64,000 nt of DNA, from the NCBI GenBank assembly GCA_947044365.1, contig OX345640.1, forward strand, positions 6,312,001 to 6,376,000. Direction: 5' to 3'. The DNA comes from Petrosia ficiformis (Eukaryota; Porifera; Demospongiae; Haplosclerida; Petrosiidae). Under the pieces are notes generated by a model that did not search any database, had not been told where the DNA came from, and saw nothing but the letters and a program-made list of their open reading frames with translations. The position numbers and the translations under genes are program-made. Below are positions 46,850 to 58,852 of this stretch, in pieces (position 1 is the stretch's first letter; each line of letters begins with the position of its first letter).

Positions 46850-47206
46850 GCAATGTTCATTATGGGTCGTCCTTGCTGCAAATATTTTCAACAGTTGAGG
46901 GGTGACAGTAAGATGTGAAATGTGAAGGATTTAATAGTTCAAAATCAACCAGTGGATGTTGAATTCTTTGATATCTGTCCTGGTTCTAAAAATGGTAATG
47001 CTAGAAACACCTACAATCCAATGAACTGTGCGATATACAAAGATAGAAACTTTGTGTGGTCAGCTGGTTGTGATATTTTCTGGTGTAAATGTAAAGGAAT
47101 GTCAATAATACAGTTCATAATTCACACTAGTCTTAATATACTTTATACAGAAAGTTGGCCTTCTTACATTTTTCTGGTTCTCCTAATTTCTTGTCAGTGC
47201 AGTTAA
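46850..47206 (+). pseudogene. Exon-like open frame with one internal stop, unrecognised
   Basis: After a plausible acceptor (CTTTTCAG at about 46849) one frame reads MFIMGRPCCKYFQQLRGDSK, meets a TGA at 46917-46919, and stays open to 47206. Downstream residues include VDVEFFDICPGSKNG and NFVWSAGCDIFWCKCKG, with seven cysteines, and a hydrophobic end. Composition looks protein-like, but I recognise no family. It may be a decayed exon or a fortuitous frame. Confidence 0.3.
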
Positions 47207-47610
47207 TGCATTTCTACAATCATCTAAAGTAAGTTTATTGAAGTGTACTAATACACAACAATCATCAGGAGATAAATACTGACCTTTTTTCCTGTAAACA
47301 ACTACTTCAGTGGAACTAAGAGATTCAATTATCATGTAAAACGTTTTTACATCACCTGCATGCCATTTTTGCTCTTTAATAATTTCTCAGCATTCACTGT
47401 TTAAAAATTAATGATACTAATAAATATTACTATATGACTGACTACATGTATTATGTTATATAATAGAACACACAAATTTAATGATTTTTTAGTTTTGTCT
47501 GCAAATCACATATCTACAATTAGAATTGATGATGTTTTGGGGGTCAAACCTACAAATAAGAGTCACCAAACGTATTTGTACTGACTGGAAGTTCATTCAT
47601 TTATGATTAT
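47207..47610. other. Spacer, nothing identified
   Basis: AT-rich sequence without a supported feature. Confidence 0.4.
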
Positions 47611-47984
47611 TTATTTAATGAACAAAACCAGCAAGATCATAAGAAAGCTCATGAATGAACGTGAATTGAAATTTCTGTCTATGGATAAGAAGAAGAATTT
47701 ATTTCACCTTTATAAAAACCTAAAGCCAATTCGTCAGTTTTCTCACATGTTTGTAAAACAGAGTGCCAAATGTGAGTGACTTTCTCTGTAGCAACCTCAT
47801 GATTTCCAACATAATGAATTAGAACATGATTGCAAGCATCTCCTGGAATATAGAATGTACATCACTTGAAGGTTGGATTACTCCCTGCACTAGACATAGA
47901 GACATAGTAGTCCTTTGTTATACCTTTGATACTCTTCTTCTCATGCGCAGTGACACCATCTATACTGCTCACATTTGCAGCCAT
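47611..47984 (-). pseudogene. Broken small gene with a C-terminal membrane segment
   Basis: On the minus strand an ATG follows a good acceptor (TTATCCTAG, 47985). The frame reads MAANVSSIDGVTAHEKK, meets a TGA near residue 41, and continues in the same frame through FYIPGDACNHVLIHYVGNHE and VTHIWHSVLQTC. A stop follows near 47681, but a second frame carries on to a hydrophobic end (SFLMILLVLFI) and a stop at 47611. One nonsense codon and one frameshift in otherwise protein-like sequence suggest a pseudogene of about 124 codons. I do not recognise the family. Confidence 0.45.
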
Positions 47985-48840
47985 CTAGGATAAGGAAAAT
48001 AATTATATTCACACTGATCATGAAGTGTTAGTAATTTAAAGTCTCTGTTTGAATGTTGAATTTAATACAGCGATTTTTAAAAATCAGGAAATTCATACCT
48101 ATACGTTATGAATTGTCAGCGCTGCAATTAATCATTACCTTTTGCTATATATATATATATATATCTGCTGTTTTGGAGAATACATCAAAACCTATCCACG
48201 TAGAGATTAGACTGGTGGCCAAGTGATTACTGTAGCAGTGTCTTTCTATTCACAGTTCATATTTTACTAACAGTGAGAGGCTTTGCTGTTTCTAATGCCA
48301 TAAAATTGCATTCATGCGTGTTTTAGCCAGTGGCTTTGTCGCATCAGTCAATAAGTTAGGTCAACATTTTATTGGCAAAGTTAGCTTGATTAGCAAACTC
48401 AGCATTTTAGTTCACCCTATTCGGAAACTTTTCTTTGATGGTATCCGGTCCCATTGTCATATAAAAACAGAGACACCTCAAAGAAGTAACCCACGGCCAC
48501 AATATAAAATAGCCCCTATTTTCACGTAATATTGGGCACCCACATGAAATAAGTTCCCCATTCAATCAGTGCTGGTACGCTTAACCACTCTAGGAGCCCT
48601 TGCAACATATGACTACTCTAGGTGCGCTTGCAATGTGTGACCTAGGCCACTGAGGTACCCTTGTCATCAGGTAACAATCATATCAGATATCATGAGCATA
48701 AGAGCTAATATTTCGTGATACATACTGGGCCCCAATCTAAAGTTGTTATTTTAGAACAGGGGGCCATAAAATTACGGGGGCCTGTTTCTGACACCCAGTC
48801 CAAAACGCCCACGCTTTGTTCGTGTTTTGATTCAAGTGGG
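47985..48840. other. Spacer upstream of unit 4
   Basis: Short TA run at 48147-48164. A 71-codon frame at 48314-48529 has no recognisable motif. No gene is called. Confidence 0.45.
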
Positions 48841-48891
48841 TGTGGTTATAATAATTTCTCTGTTGCAAGTTTGACGACCTCCAGTGAAATA

Positions 48892-48922
48892 TGACGTCAT
48901 GTGTACCTGAACACTATAAAAA
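48892..48922 (+). promoter_or_regulatory. CRE palindrome and TATA box of unit 4
   Basis: TGACGTCA (48892-48899), the perfect CREB/ATF site, lies 15 bases before TATAAAAA (48915-48922). The start codon is at 48980, so transcription probably starts near 48945 with a short unspliced leader. Units 1-3 use a spliced leader instead. Confidence 0.6.
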
Positions 48923-48979
48923 CGATTAAATTTCTGTGCATTGTTGGTAACTGTCCAATTTCTTAGTCTTGGAGTAATC

Positions 48980-51900
48980 ATGTTCATGCAGATCCTAAAG
49001 CAACTCCTTGTGATACTATCATGCTGCTCTGTACCAATTATAACCTACTTTGTGTCTACTGTTATTGTGCATGCACAAATGGCCAACAATGAACTAAAAT
49101 ACTTGAATAGTGATGAGTAAGTTGAATATTTTGAAGTGATATAATAAATATTATATAAAAGTTATATAATTATATACATAGATATAAATATGAATTAGTT
49201 ATTTAGACCATTATGTTTTTTTGGTGATGTAAGTGTTCAAAATTGAACAGTAAACCACTCACCTCACCATTAGAAAAATCACAAGATTGATATTTTTATA
49301 TATTCATCAGTGCAATTCCTTTTGAAAGCTGATTTGTCAGCTAAACAGACAAAAAGACTTAATAAATGATAAAATTATAATGTATTATAATTTTACCATT
49401 TAATTTAAACTTGCAATTTTATTTTCCTCAATGCTGATGAAATTGTTTCAGCCAGAGAATTATAATAAAGAAAGATGATTTTCATTTCTATATTTTATTG
49501 TAATATCACATGATTGATTATCAAATATAAATAAGAATACATCTGCTATACACTGTACATTTTCATTATTCATTCCTTTTCCTTAGCAAAAAGGAAATAT
49601 TGGCCATTTATTTCACATCATCATACCTGACATTTCCTTTGTTTGCTGTGTTTTTCATGCTGATTACAGTGAAAGATCTTATGCCTAACATGAAGATCTT
49701 ATTTGTCATATTTGTATCCTCAATGTCTTTTTCACGATAATTATTTTTTGTAACATACGATGTGCTATGGATGTAAAACGTAATGGGTTATTTTAAGTTA
49801 GTTACATGAGTTACAATGTAATTTTATTTTCCTTCAATGCTAATTTGTTTTTCCTACTACAATCTAGTTTCATTCTATATTGGCTAGTACATATACATGT
49901 CATAATAAATCATAGCAGCAATAATAATATATAATATAGCATTGTATTATAGATACAATCTGTGGCTATTATTATCTTTAATTCCCATTCTAACAACTAT
50001 GAAACCAAGAGATGTTACTTGCTCATTTCAGAGTAATATTACAGTATGTATACAAATTAATACTAATTATAACCAACAACATCAAGATTAGAAGAAATAG
50101 ATTACTATTTGTAAACGTTACCTATACCAACGAAACAAATAATCGATTTATATAGTCTAAGAAGGATATTAGTAATAATCATTGTATTGAAACTGATGTG
50201 ACCAAATGAGGATTAATATAACATAATCTATATGTTAACGTTTACAGTGATATAATATACAGTTATCAGAATTGCCATGAATGGAGAGTTCATTTACAAT
50301 TGGCTGACATGGCATATGTTTTAAAGTATTATGTTTATTCAGGAACTCAAAACACTTTTTTTCGGTAGCAACAGGTATACATACCTACCAATGCAAGTGG
50401 TTTTTATATCGTTGCTATGCCTAAATAATTTCAATGAATAAACATGCTGTAATTATTTTCTTAATCCTGCGATTAGCTTTCTATTTTAGATGGAGCATTG
50501 ACTGTGACTACTGGAGGTGGAGTTTCCATGGCTCAACAATTGATTGTTTACAGGAGTGCTGGAATTTCTATGTTTGTTGGAGCTGCTTTGTTTCTCCTTG
50601 TTAAGGTAACTTTGCATGTATGATGTGGTTTCCAACAGGGGTGTTGAGTGTTTTTACAAACCTGCGCTACGCATGTATGCATGGAGTCCCCTCACCACAG
50701 GCCTATTCCCCCCTTAAAACAAATTAAAGGTAATGTAGATTATTCTTTGCATATTACCCTTACAAGGGGTCATGCACAAAGATAATAATATAATAATTGT
50801 ATATAGTGATGGAGTGTGCAAAAGATGGAATCTTTACTACCACCATTATTATAATCTCATAATAATAGTCTGTTTCCAAAATATTGAGTAAAGTATCATG
50901 CTTATAAACTTATAAATTACATAAAAATTAATGTCTTTGAAGGCGGAAAAATATACTGACTTAAGCAGTAGAAAAAGTACTATTCTTTTATTGAAATGAA
51001 TATCCAAAGTCCTGTGGAGGGTTCACACTATAAAAAGAAAGTTGTTAAAGTACCTAATTATTGGTTACTACAGTTGCAAATGATATCATACATTTCAACT
51101 TAGTTGGCCTTGCAAGATACATGGGATGCTAAACTATACATTGTGCAAATTGTAATATTAGCACTATTAGGTATCTTGCAGCTATTGAAGTGTAGACAGT
51201 TGTAATACTAAACTATAAAGCATGATGGAGCCAACAAGCCTCTACACATCTGAATAGGTGTGGGAGATTGTATGGGATTGTTTCCTTTTAAGATTATACT
51301 GTCAAAATAGTGGAGTGGCCTCTTACACACAATGGTGGTTGCTTGCTTACTCATCTTTAAATAAACTTCCTTGCAACTGCATGTACACCGACCAATAAAT
51401 TATTTATTTTAACAATTCTGTTTTTAGAGTGTGCACTGCAGCAAGTATAAATCAATTAGGCATTTTATATCTTTTGCTGAGTTGTATGTGATTATCATTG
51501 TAGCCTTGGATAGGGAATATCCAAATTCCTGTGGAGGGCTAGTCTACTAGCCATCAAGCAAACCATAATTCTCCATTACTGGGTTTACAAAGTCCATGCA
51601 AGCTAGAAACATAATTAATTTATATGCTTGGATGGTGAATCCAAATACCTGTGGAGGGCTTAAATTAATTTACTACAGCAACCACATATACTGCAAAATC
51701 AAAATTTATTGCTTAGTGAGGTTGCAAGTATTTAACAATTAGTTGGTTGTTCAATATACATACATCTAACACCATTGCTACTTTGTACTAATTATATTAA
51801 AATAAGTAAAAGATATATATATGTACCAATTACAATCAATTACCATGCCTAAAAGCTCATATTAGATGCACAACGAAGATTTGGAAACTTACAATGATTT

Positions 51901-54900
51901 GATTAAAATATTTTTTCTGCTTCTTTGTACGCACTGCAAAAATACAATTATTAATACAAAAATCATTTGTTAGTATATTTGCAAGAAATAATGGAAATTG
52001 TAATTTAATTAGTCATGTAGGTTGTCATTTCTATGTCCTTATCCTGTCTAATAGATATACAAAGAAGGAGAACAATTATTTTAATTGAATCAATAGGTTT
52101 CCAAACGTTCTTTATGCATCTAATATGAGATATTAGGCATGTGAATTGATTATAATTGGTCTATATATATCTTTCACGGTATTTTAATATAATTATAATC
52201 TAATAATTGTAATTTCAATATCCTTATGCTGTCTAATAGATGTACAAAGAAATAGAATAAGTATTTTAATTGAGTTGTTGTAGGTTTCCAAACCTTTTTT
52301 GTGCATCTAATACGAGATATTAGGCATGATAATTGAATATATTTGGCTCATATATCTTTTACGTATTTTAATGTAATTAGTACAAAGTAGCTATGGTGTT
52401 AGATGTATGTATCCTGAACAACCAACTAATTGTTAAATCCTTGCAAATGCACTAGCCAATATATATATATATATATTTTTTAAATGAAATGAATCTATTA
52501 GACAAGATAGGAAAATTAGAATTATGATATAATTACCATAACAACCTACACAACATATGAAATTATACTTACACTATTCCTTGCAGCTGTACTAACCAAT
52601 AAATTATAGTTATTCAAAATTGTTCATATAAGCTAATAATTATTTATAAAAATAATATTATTATTATGTGACCAGCTCTGCAAAACCAGTCTTATGGATG
52701 AAAACATAATTTGGATATATGATCAATTAAAAATAGACAGTTCTGAATTACTCAGGCGATCATCATTTTATTACATAAAAAGCATCACAAATGTCTTACT
52801 GTCTTCTGATATCTTTAGCAAGTCTTAGAGACTTCTGTGCTTTGCTAAACACTGCTAAATAAATTGTTAATCAAGACTGGTTTTCGCAGAGCCCATCACA
52901 TATATAATATAATACGAGTAAAACATACTATGCATGAGACTATGTATACTTATTATTAGTTTTTATAATTATATCAGTCTTTTAAAACTTCTTTATGATT
53001 ATAATTATAGTTCTTTCCGATACTACCAATGATGTTTCAATATGTGACAAAAGGACTAATATTCCCTCCTTACCTGGAAGGTCAACTTAAAACATGTTTA
53101 CTAATTGTGATCTCTGTTGCTCTTTCTGTTGGATTTGTTTTTTCACTGATGTATGCTGGTGCTGCCATAGCACTTGCTGCAGTGTGAGTTTCATCAATCA
53201 TCTTATTAATGACTATATATGATATATGTGAAAACTAGTGACTACAAAATATTCATTTTACACAAATGATTCTTTTATTAATCATTTAGAAATCCATTAA
53301 GTTGTACTAATTACATAAATAAACAGATTAATCAGGTAAATACAATTCTTATTAGTCAGTCTATCACAGAATGAGGATTAAAATAGCCAATTAAATTACA
53401 ATTCACCTTCACAATTACCATTGCAACACATTGAACAATGAAAAAGTTCTATTTGCCATATGGGATGGATTCATCCAGAATTTTCTAGACTGTCCATATG
53501 TGTATGAATCCTCTAGACAAAATAATATATGCACCTGTCACCTATATGCACATGTTATAGAACATTCTGGAAACTTTAGCTATTTTTGATATATTAGGTT
53601 TTATTGATTTCTGTAGAGATAGTTGTGCTGTTATTACTTTGGTCATTATAATATTAATAGTCAAAGTCTTCGTGGCCAGTTGTTGTAGAAGATAAGAAGG
53701 ATCTATCACACATTCGTTTATATGAGTTTCAATACAATATTAATAATAATTATTATTATTATTAATTAATTCCACATAAAGCCAGGATAGCCCATAGGAA
53801 ACAAAATTATATACATATTATGAAATATTAAAGCAATAAAATTAAACTTTAAGAATATGATAAACAAATGCTCCTAAAGCACGTTGTACTTTAGGATCCT
53901 CACAATTCATTATAAATCTAAACAATAATAATAATGCTCCTAAAGACTATATAAATCAATTATTATATACTCCATTTGATTTCTTGCTAGGTAATGTTTA
54001 CAATTAGTACTTTTTATGGCCCATAGGCCTATTCCTAAAATTGCTTTCCACAGGGTTGAATCTATATATGTTTGTGTTACTTACGCGAGTATGCGTTTTA
54101 TACGTATGCGTCATTCTGGGGGCGGGCTCGGTCAATTAATAGGCGTAGTTCGTAAAAGAACGCAAGCTCCAGCTACAGACCAGAAGACTCAGGAAGCAAT
54201 GAAGCATGTATACCTGATACAAATAACTGTGTGTATGTAGCAGAGAAACAGTGTAAAAATGATGCAGGAATCTTAACAAGTAAGTATAATAAGTTTTTGA
54301 GTTTCAGACATGAGGAAGTAAACATTTAGAATCATGAAAGAGTATTTCAGTTTCTGTGCACAGCTTGTGGACTGCAGGAACACATACTTCTTCAAGACCC
54401 AGTTTTCGAGCACTCAGAAAAGTAGAGACACTTGTGCTATTAGCAATGATTGATACATAGTCATTGCAAAGAAATTATAGGGATACTTTTTTTCTCAATA
54501 CATATATCATGTTTCTTTTGATCTCAGAGTTGACTAAATACAAGCCATAATAAAGAATGGTAACAAAGGAAACAATGCAATGTACATCAACCATATAGCG
54601 TGTAAAAATCCCATTATAGGTGCAGATGTTATTGCTTATTATAAGAGCAAATTCATGTACATACTAATTTCTCCAGAAAGACCAATTAACATCTGCTTTT
54701 TAATATATACTTCATTTTTAAATAGTTAATTCCTACATATGCTTATCTTGCAACCGAAAGGCAACTTTATGTATGTTACCATTGGAGGCACCTTAAATTC
54801 ATTTAGCAGCATTTTAACCTGCAATATTATGTTTGGCTATACAAATTTCTATTCCTTTTTGGAATATTAGTCTTTAGATGTATCAAATGTTTTCATGGTA

Positions 54901-57900
54901 ACATAACTATATTCCTAGAGGTATAAAATATAAACAACTACTGGAACACTCCATTTCTAACAGTGTAATAAGATTATCTGCTCAATCTCAATGCTATATA
55001 CCTTGTACATTGTTTTATTGTTTTTGATACTATGCTATAATATGACATGTACTTTATATACTATTCAATACGAACTGAAACTAGAACTTGAAAATATTAC
55101 CTAAACAAAACCATTATTGAGGAAAATAGAATTGCATTGAAACTCCTGTAACAGACTAAAAGTTAAACTTATTACATTTTACAGCGAAGAAATCATTACT
55201 TCCGAATTATTTAGGATGTGGAGAAAAAAATGCTGTTAAGGCTAGTTCACATAATGATGCAAGCCTTGCTTTGCGTCAGTTGCATTGTGATAAAATTCGG
55301 AAAACTGATTGGTCAAACGCGACGTAGCTGACACAAAGATAGAATCAGATCCTATTCTTGCATTACATTGTGTCTGACGACATTAAAAGAAGCGCATCAA
55401 ATTCACAATTCAACACATTTACGCAACGTAAGGCCTTGCGTCATTTTGTAAACCAGCCTTTACTTATACATTGTTGATATCATCCAAAAATTCACATTGC
55501 TCTTTTGATGTGAACTTTACAAAATATTGTGCCAGCCATTGCTTGGTATTGCATTTGGTATATCCCATAGTTATTATGTCTGTTTCCCTTTGCAGTTTGT
55601 ATTCAACAGATCATGACAACTATAATTCACTCATCAGTAAGGAAATATTTATGCTCTCATTGCCAGTACTAGTGTACTTTTTGATGATTGCGGCGATGAT
55701 ATCATATGTTCTGTTTAAATGGAAGTGGGGTATTCGATCTGTATCCGTAATTCCATAATAATTTTTTTAATTTATACATAATTGAATAATAATCATGATA
55801 TGTCTTGTATGAGTTGTAATGCATACAAAAAGCACAATAGTAATAATAAATTTCAGGGTTGAAGTAAAGCCCTCATAAGCACTATGCTTAGGAAGTGCAA
55901 TAATTTGTCAGAAAGTACTTAGAGAATGTGCTTGAGCTTAAGGTCCGAAAATTACGCCTGCCTGTACTTGCTTTTAATTCCTTTAAAGCAGGTATTACTA
56001 GGCATCTGGTGTGATAGCTTTCTTGAACTTGGCTGAAACAATTTTCACTTTTATCAGTATGTCTAGTCAAGTTTAAAACTGACGGATAGCTCTTTATTTT
56101 AAATGTCTTACACTCTTAATTCGTTCACATCAGCAGTACTTGAGCACTTGAAAAAGACCTTGCACTTGTATTTAAGCACTTAAAACTAACATGTTCCTGT
56201 GCTTGTGCTTATATAAGCATTTGATAAAGGGCTTGCCATATTAATAATTATAGTTATTATTATGCATGATGACATTTGTGACCATCACACTTATTGTTAT
56301 GATAGTAATACAGATTTCAAAGATACCACAGTGAACTCTGTGTATGAATAAGCAACAAAGACGTGCATAGAGTTCCTTCAAAATGCAATCCTTAACCGAC
56401 AATTAAGTTTTCTGTCTTGGCCTTTTTTCTACTAGCACTCCTGGGCTATAGCCTGAATCAGTATATAGCACAGGTGTATTCTTTAGATGACAGTTTTGAA
56501 ACACTGGAAGATGAAGTGAAAGCTTTTCACAGAGCAAATATTTCTCTGACCACTGCATCATTTGGCATGATTCTAACAACAGTGAGTGTACATCATCATA
56601 CCTAATAATTATTAACATTCTTCTTTACTGATAGTTAATTTCATTAGAATTATTAAACGTTTTACATTCATAATAAGAACGAGTATTTAACATGGAACAA
56701 CACAAATTACACAACTTAATAGAAAAAATGCGTGTGTTCTCTAGTGATATACACAATATAGCCAAGGGGCGGCCTGGGCAGGCACATGCCCACTTACCTT
56801 GTGTAAGCTCCAATTTCATTGAAGTGTACAATAATAAAATGACATCATAGTTCACACATCGCAGTGCATACATCACAGTGGCGGATCTAGAGGGGGGGGG
56901 GGGGAGGGGGGGGGGGTTTCTTTGGTTTCCGTGGTAACCCCCTTTCAAATTTTAAAATTCAAGTTTTGAAAACATTTATTTGCTGGTGTGCCACGCCCAC
57001 CAGCGTGTTGTAATAACTAACATTAGTATATAGGAGGATTGTTTCTAAGAGAAGATAGTAAAGATGGTAAGTAGATAACTAACTATATACCTACAATAAT
57101 ACTACATGTGTACTTCAGTTATGATGTTGCTAGTCTGCAAAAGTCTGATGTAACTGAATCTGAATCAGATGATTGTAGTGGTCAGTGAAGTCTGGTTTCT
57201 TCTCATATTCAGTCTGGTCATAGATATTATATTTATGGTCTGGTTATGAATCGGATGTTGGATCAATGGTAAAGAACGGACCAGCGCTGCTACAGCTACA
57301 AGAAGCCATAGAAACGGAACAGAAGAGCTGGGTGGGATCATGTGACATCCTGTGTTTTTTTTGTGACCTCACCCACTGAATAAAACATTCGATAAACATA
57401 TAACCTTGTTCTGATGATAACCTAACAATGATAGGCCTAGTGCCTCGCTGCGCTCGGTAACTAATAGCTTTAGCCACCTTTATGGAGGGCTCGCGCTACG
57501 CGCTCGTCCCTATTTCCTGGGTTCAATGTTTCTACAACACGATATAATTTCAAGGCCAGCATGGCCTGATGTCACGTGACCCGCCCACCCCCATTGCGTT
57601 TTCTATGGTTGCTCGTAGCTGTAATAGCGCTGGTCCGTTCTTTACCATTGATCCCGGATGTTTGTGTTTTATCACAAATTTAGTATAATAAATGATGATC
57701 GCTAGTGCTAAGTTATTAATTTATAGTAAGTTTGCATACCTTTCCTAACTGTCCCGATATGACATCAGGCTACCTAGCAGCCAAAAGAGAAAGTTATAAT
57801 TAGAAAATCAGTGACCACACCCCTCATGAATAATTAATGAGCAAAAAATTTTTTCACACTTTGCGCGCTATTTGTTTTGGAAATCCTCCTTTTTAAATTT

Positions 57901-58852
57901 CTATATCCACACTGCATCATCATTATTATTATAATTAATTAAACATGTAATACTGTATAACTGGAAATATTGGTGGAACAAAACATTGGCAGTTTTGCCT
58001 TGAAACAAGGGAAATTAAAAGTTTACGGAGTTAATTTTGACGATTTATTATTAAAGTTTATGAGTGGGTGGGGTTTATTGAACACGTGTACGTACATATA
58101 CTTATGCAAGCACTTTTGATACATCCAGCTGTATACGTGGCCATCATGTCTACAAGAATGAATGGACGCCAACACTAGGGGATGAACTGGAGTGCAGAAG
58201 AGAAGGAGACAATGATTTTGATTGATATGCTGTAGCTGCACTAAGGAGAGGTGTTGTTGTTGGGCACTACCTCGACTTCCGCTAACTTCTACGTACATTA
58301 TGGCACTGCTGGACCTTCTTGTTGACTTCCTTGAGCTCCTTTGCAGATAGCAGAGTACAGTCATTCTGTTCATGCAGTATCGTTTCTCTCGCTCTACTCT
58401 TTAACATGCCGATGATCGCATGCGGTTTTGTACCGTATTTTTTAATTTTACGGATTTAATATTGACGATTTTAAGTTTACACTGCCAAACTGCCAAAGTT
58501 TTTTCTCCGCCAATATTTCTGGCTATACGGTAATTGACTTCATCCTTTATAAAATTTAATAATTAATTACCATTGTTGCATTTTGTATAGTTAGAGTAGC
58601 AAGCATGATAGAGCACACCCTGGTGTGCAAAGTGCAACGAACATTTTGCTGGTAATTAATTCATTATTTATAAAGGATGAGGTCAATTATTACAATGAAT
58701 GTTTTCTTTTATTAATTTTATGTCTATTATAGATATTTTTGAACATTTGTTGGCCTATCCTTTATAATGTTCAACATAAAAAAGATGAGTCTGCTGGATT
58801 AATTGAAGCCGAAGAAAATTATGAAGTATCAAATGGAGAAGAAAGTATGTAA
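48980..58852 (+). CDS. Unit 4: intact gene for an unrecognised 8-TM membrane protein (334 aa, seven coding exons)
   Basis: Divergent paralogue of unit 2; family not recognised. Exons: 48980-49116, 49587-49713, 50477-50605, 53011-53183, 55596-55740, 56408-56581 and 58733-58852. All phases match unit 2 (2,0,0,2,0,0) and no stop interrupts. Membrane segments include LLVILSCCSVPIITYFVSTV, YLTFPLFAVFFMLITV, ISMFVGAALFLLVKFF, CLLIVISVALSVGFVFSLMY, FMLSLPVLVYFLMIAAMISY, FSVLAFFLLALLGYSL and ISLTTASFGMILTTIFLNIC. The exon 6 end FKWKWG is shared with unit 2 (FKWKRG). A 25-residue polar loop in exon 7 (DDSFETLEDEVKAFHRAN) has no counterpart in unit 2. The acidic tail EENYEVSNGEESM replaces the repeats of unit 2. 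Function unknown. Confidence 0.75.
49714..50476 (+). other. U12-type intron 3 of unit 4
   Basis: Donor GTATCCTCAA keeps the core GTATCC but not the following TTT. A branch-like TTTCTTAATC lies 12-14 bases before the acceptor GATTAG. Phase 0, same position as in units 1-3. An open stretch at 49948-50044 with splice-like borders does not fit the phase and is not included. Confidence 0.65.
50606..53010. repeat. Unit 4 intron 4: cluster of CACTG-type MITE fragments
   Basis: Between about 51360 and 52625 the motifs TAGATGCACAAAGAAG, GTTTCCAAACCTTTTTTGTG and AACCAATAAATT occur several times in both orientations. That indicates at least three nested or tandem copies of the element seen intact at 60745-61158. 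A 21-base phrase containing CCAAATTCCTGTGGAGGGCT recurs three times (51004, 51527, 51640). No exon is seen. Confidence 0.6.
54010..54498. mobile_element. MITE family A in unit 4 intron 5
   Basis: Left TTTTTATGGCCCATAGGCCT, right GAAATTATAGGGATACTTTT, interior CTCGGTCAATTAATAGGCGT. Confidence 0.7.
55238..55462. mobile_element. MITE with AAGGCTGGTTTACA-type termini
   Basis: Left AAGGCTAGTTCACATAATGA and right TCATTTTGTAAACCAGCCTT are imperfect inverted repeats of about 45 bases. Decayed relatives lie in intron 6 of units 2 (27710-27970) and 3 (44460-44700). Confidence 0.6.
55741..56407 (+). other. U12-type intron 6 of unit 4
   Basis: The branch site TCCTTAAC is a perfect U12 match 12 bases before the acceptor TTAAG. 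The donor GTATCCGTAA keeps GTATCC. The AAG acceptor would be weak for the major spliceosome. Phase 0 into FSVLAFFLLA. Confidence 0.75.
56582..57259. other. Start of unit 4 intron 7
   Basis: CAGTGGCGGATCTAGAGG at 56876 is a typical hAT-like MITE left end followed by G homopolymers (56891-56921). I could not place its right end. Bases 56750-56870 match 62900-63010. Confidence 0.45.
57260..57654. mobile_element. TIR element with 8-bp target duplication
   Basis: Ends GGATCAATGGTAAAGAACGG and CCGTTCTTTACCATTGATCC are inverted repeats of about 45 bases. Both flanks read CGGATGTT (57252-57259 and 57655-57662). 395 bp, no transposase. The 8-bp duplication allows hAT, P or Mutator-like assignment. 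Confidence 0.85.
57951..58532 (-). mobile_element. MITE with TACYGTATA termini carrying a first-exon-like ORF
   Basis: Left TACTGTATAACTGGAAATAT and right CCAGAAATATTGG-type complement ending GGCTATACGGTA are inverted over about 50 bases. On the minus strand one frame begins MLKSRARETILHEQNDCTLL and continues with KELKEVNKKVQQCHNV before a stop, with a possible donor at AAT|GTACGT. This parallels the element at 4213-4589. Capture of a gene fragment is inferred. Confidence 0.6.
58533..58680. repeat. Foldback repeat next to the preceding MITE
   Basis: ATTGACTTCATCCTTTATAAA and TTTATAAAGGATGAGGTCAAT are inverted arms enclosing about 100 bases. Confidence 0.75.

Larger units (their letters stand above)
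53184..55595. other. Unit 4 intron 5
   Basis: Contains a single 76-bp-type minisatellite relative (53450-53580), a family A MITE and a TIR element at 55238-55462. No exon is visible. Confidence 0.5.

Noticed and set aside
49948..50047. Possible extra exon in intron 3 of unit 4 with a frame containing LWLLLSLIPILTTMKPRDV
   Set aside because: It has an AG before and GTATGT after, but it needs a phase 2 join whereas both neighbouring exons join in phase 0. Nothing similar exists in units 1-3.
57949..58373. 116-codon minus-strand frame starting MNRMTVLCYLQ
   Set aside because: The overlapping frame MLKSRARETILHEQ has a more protein-like composition and an in-element splice donor; the longer frame is likely its shadow.
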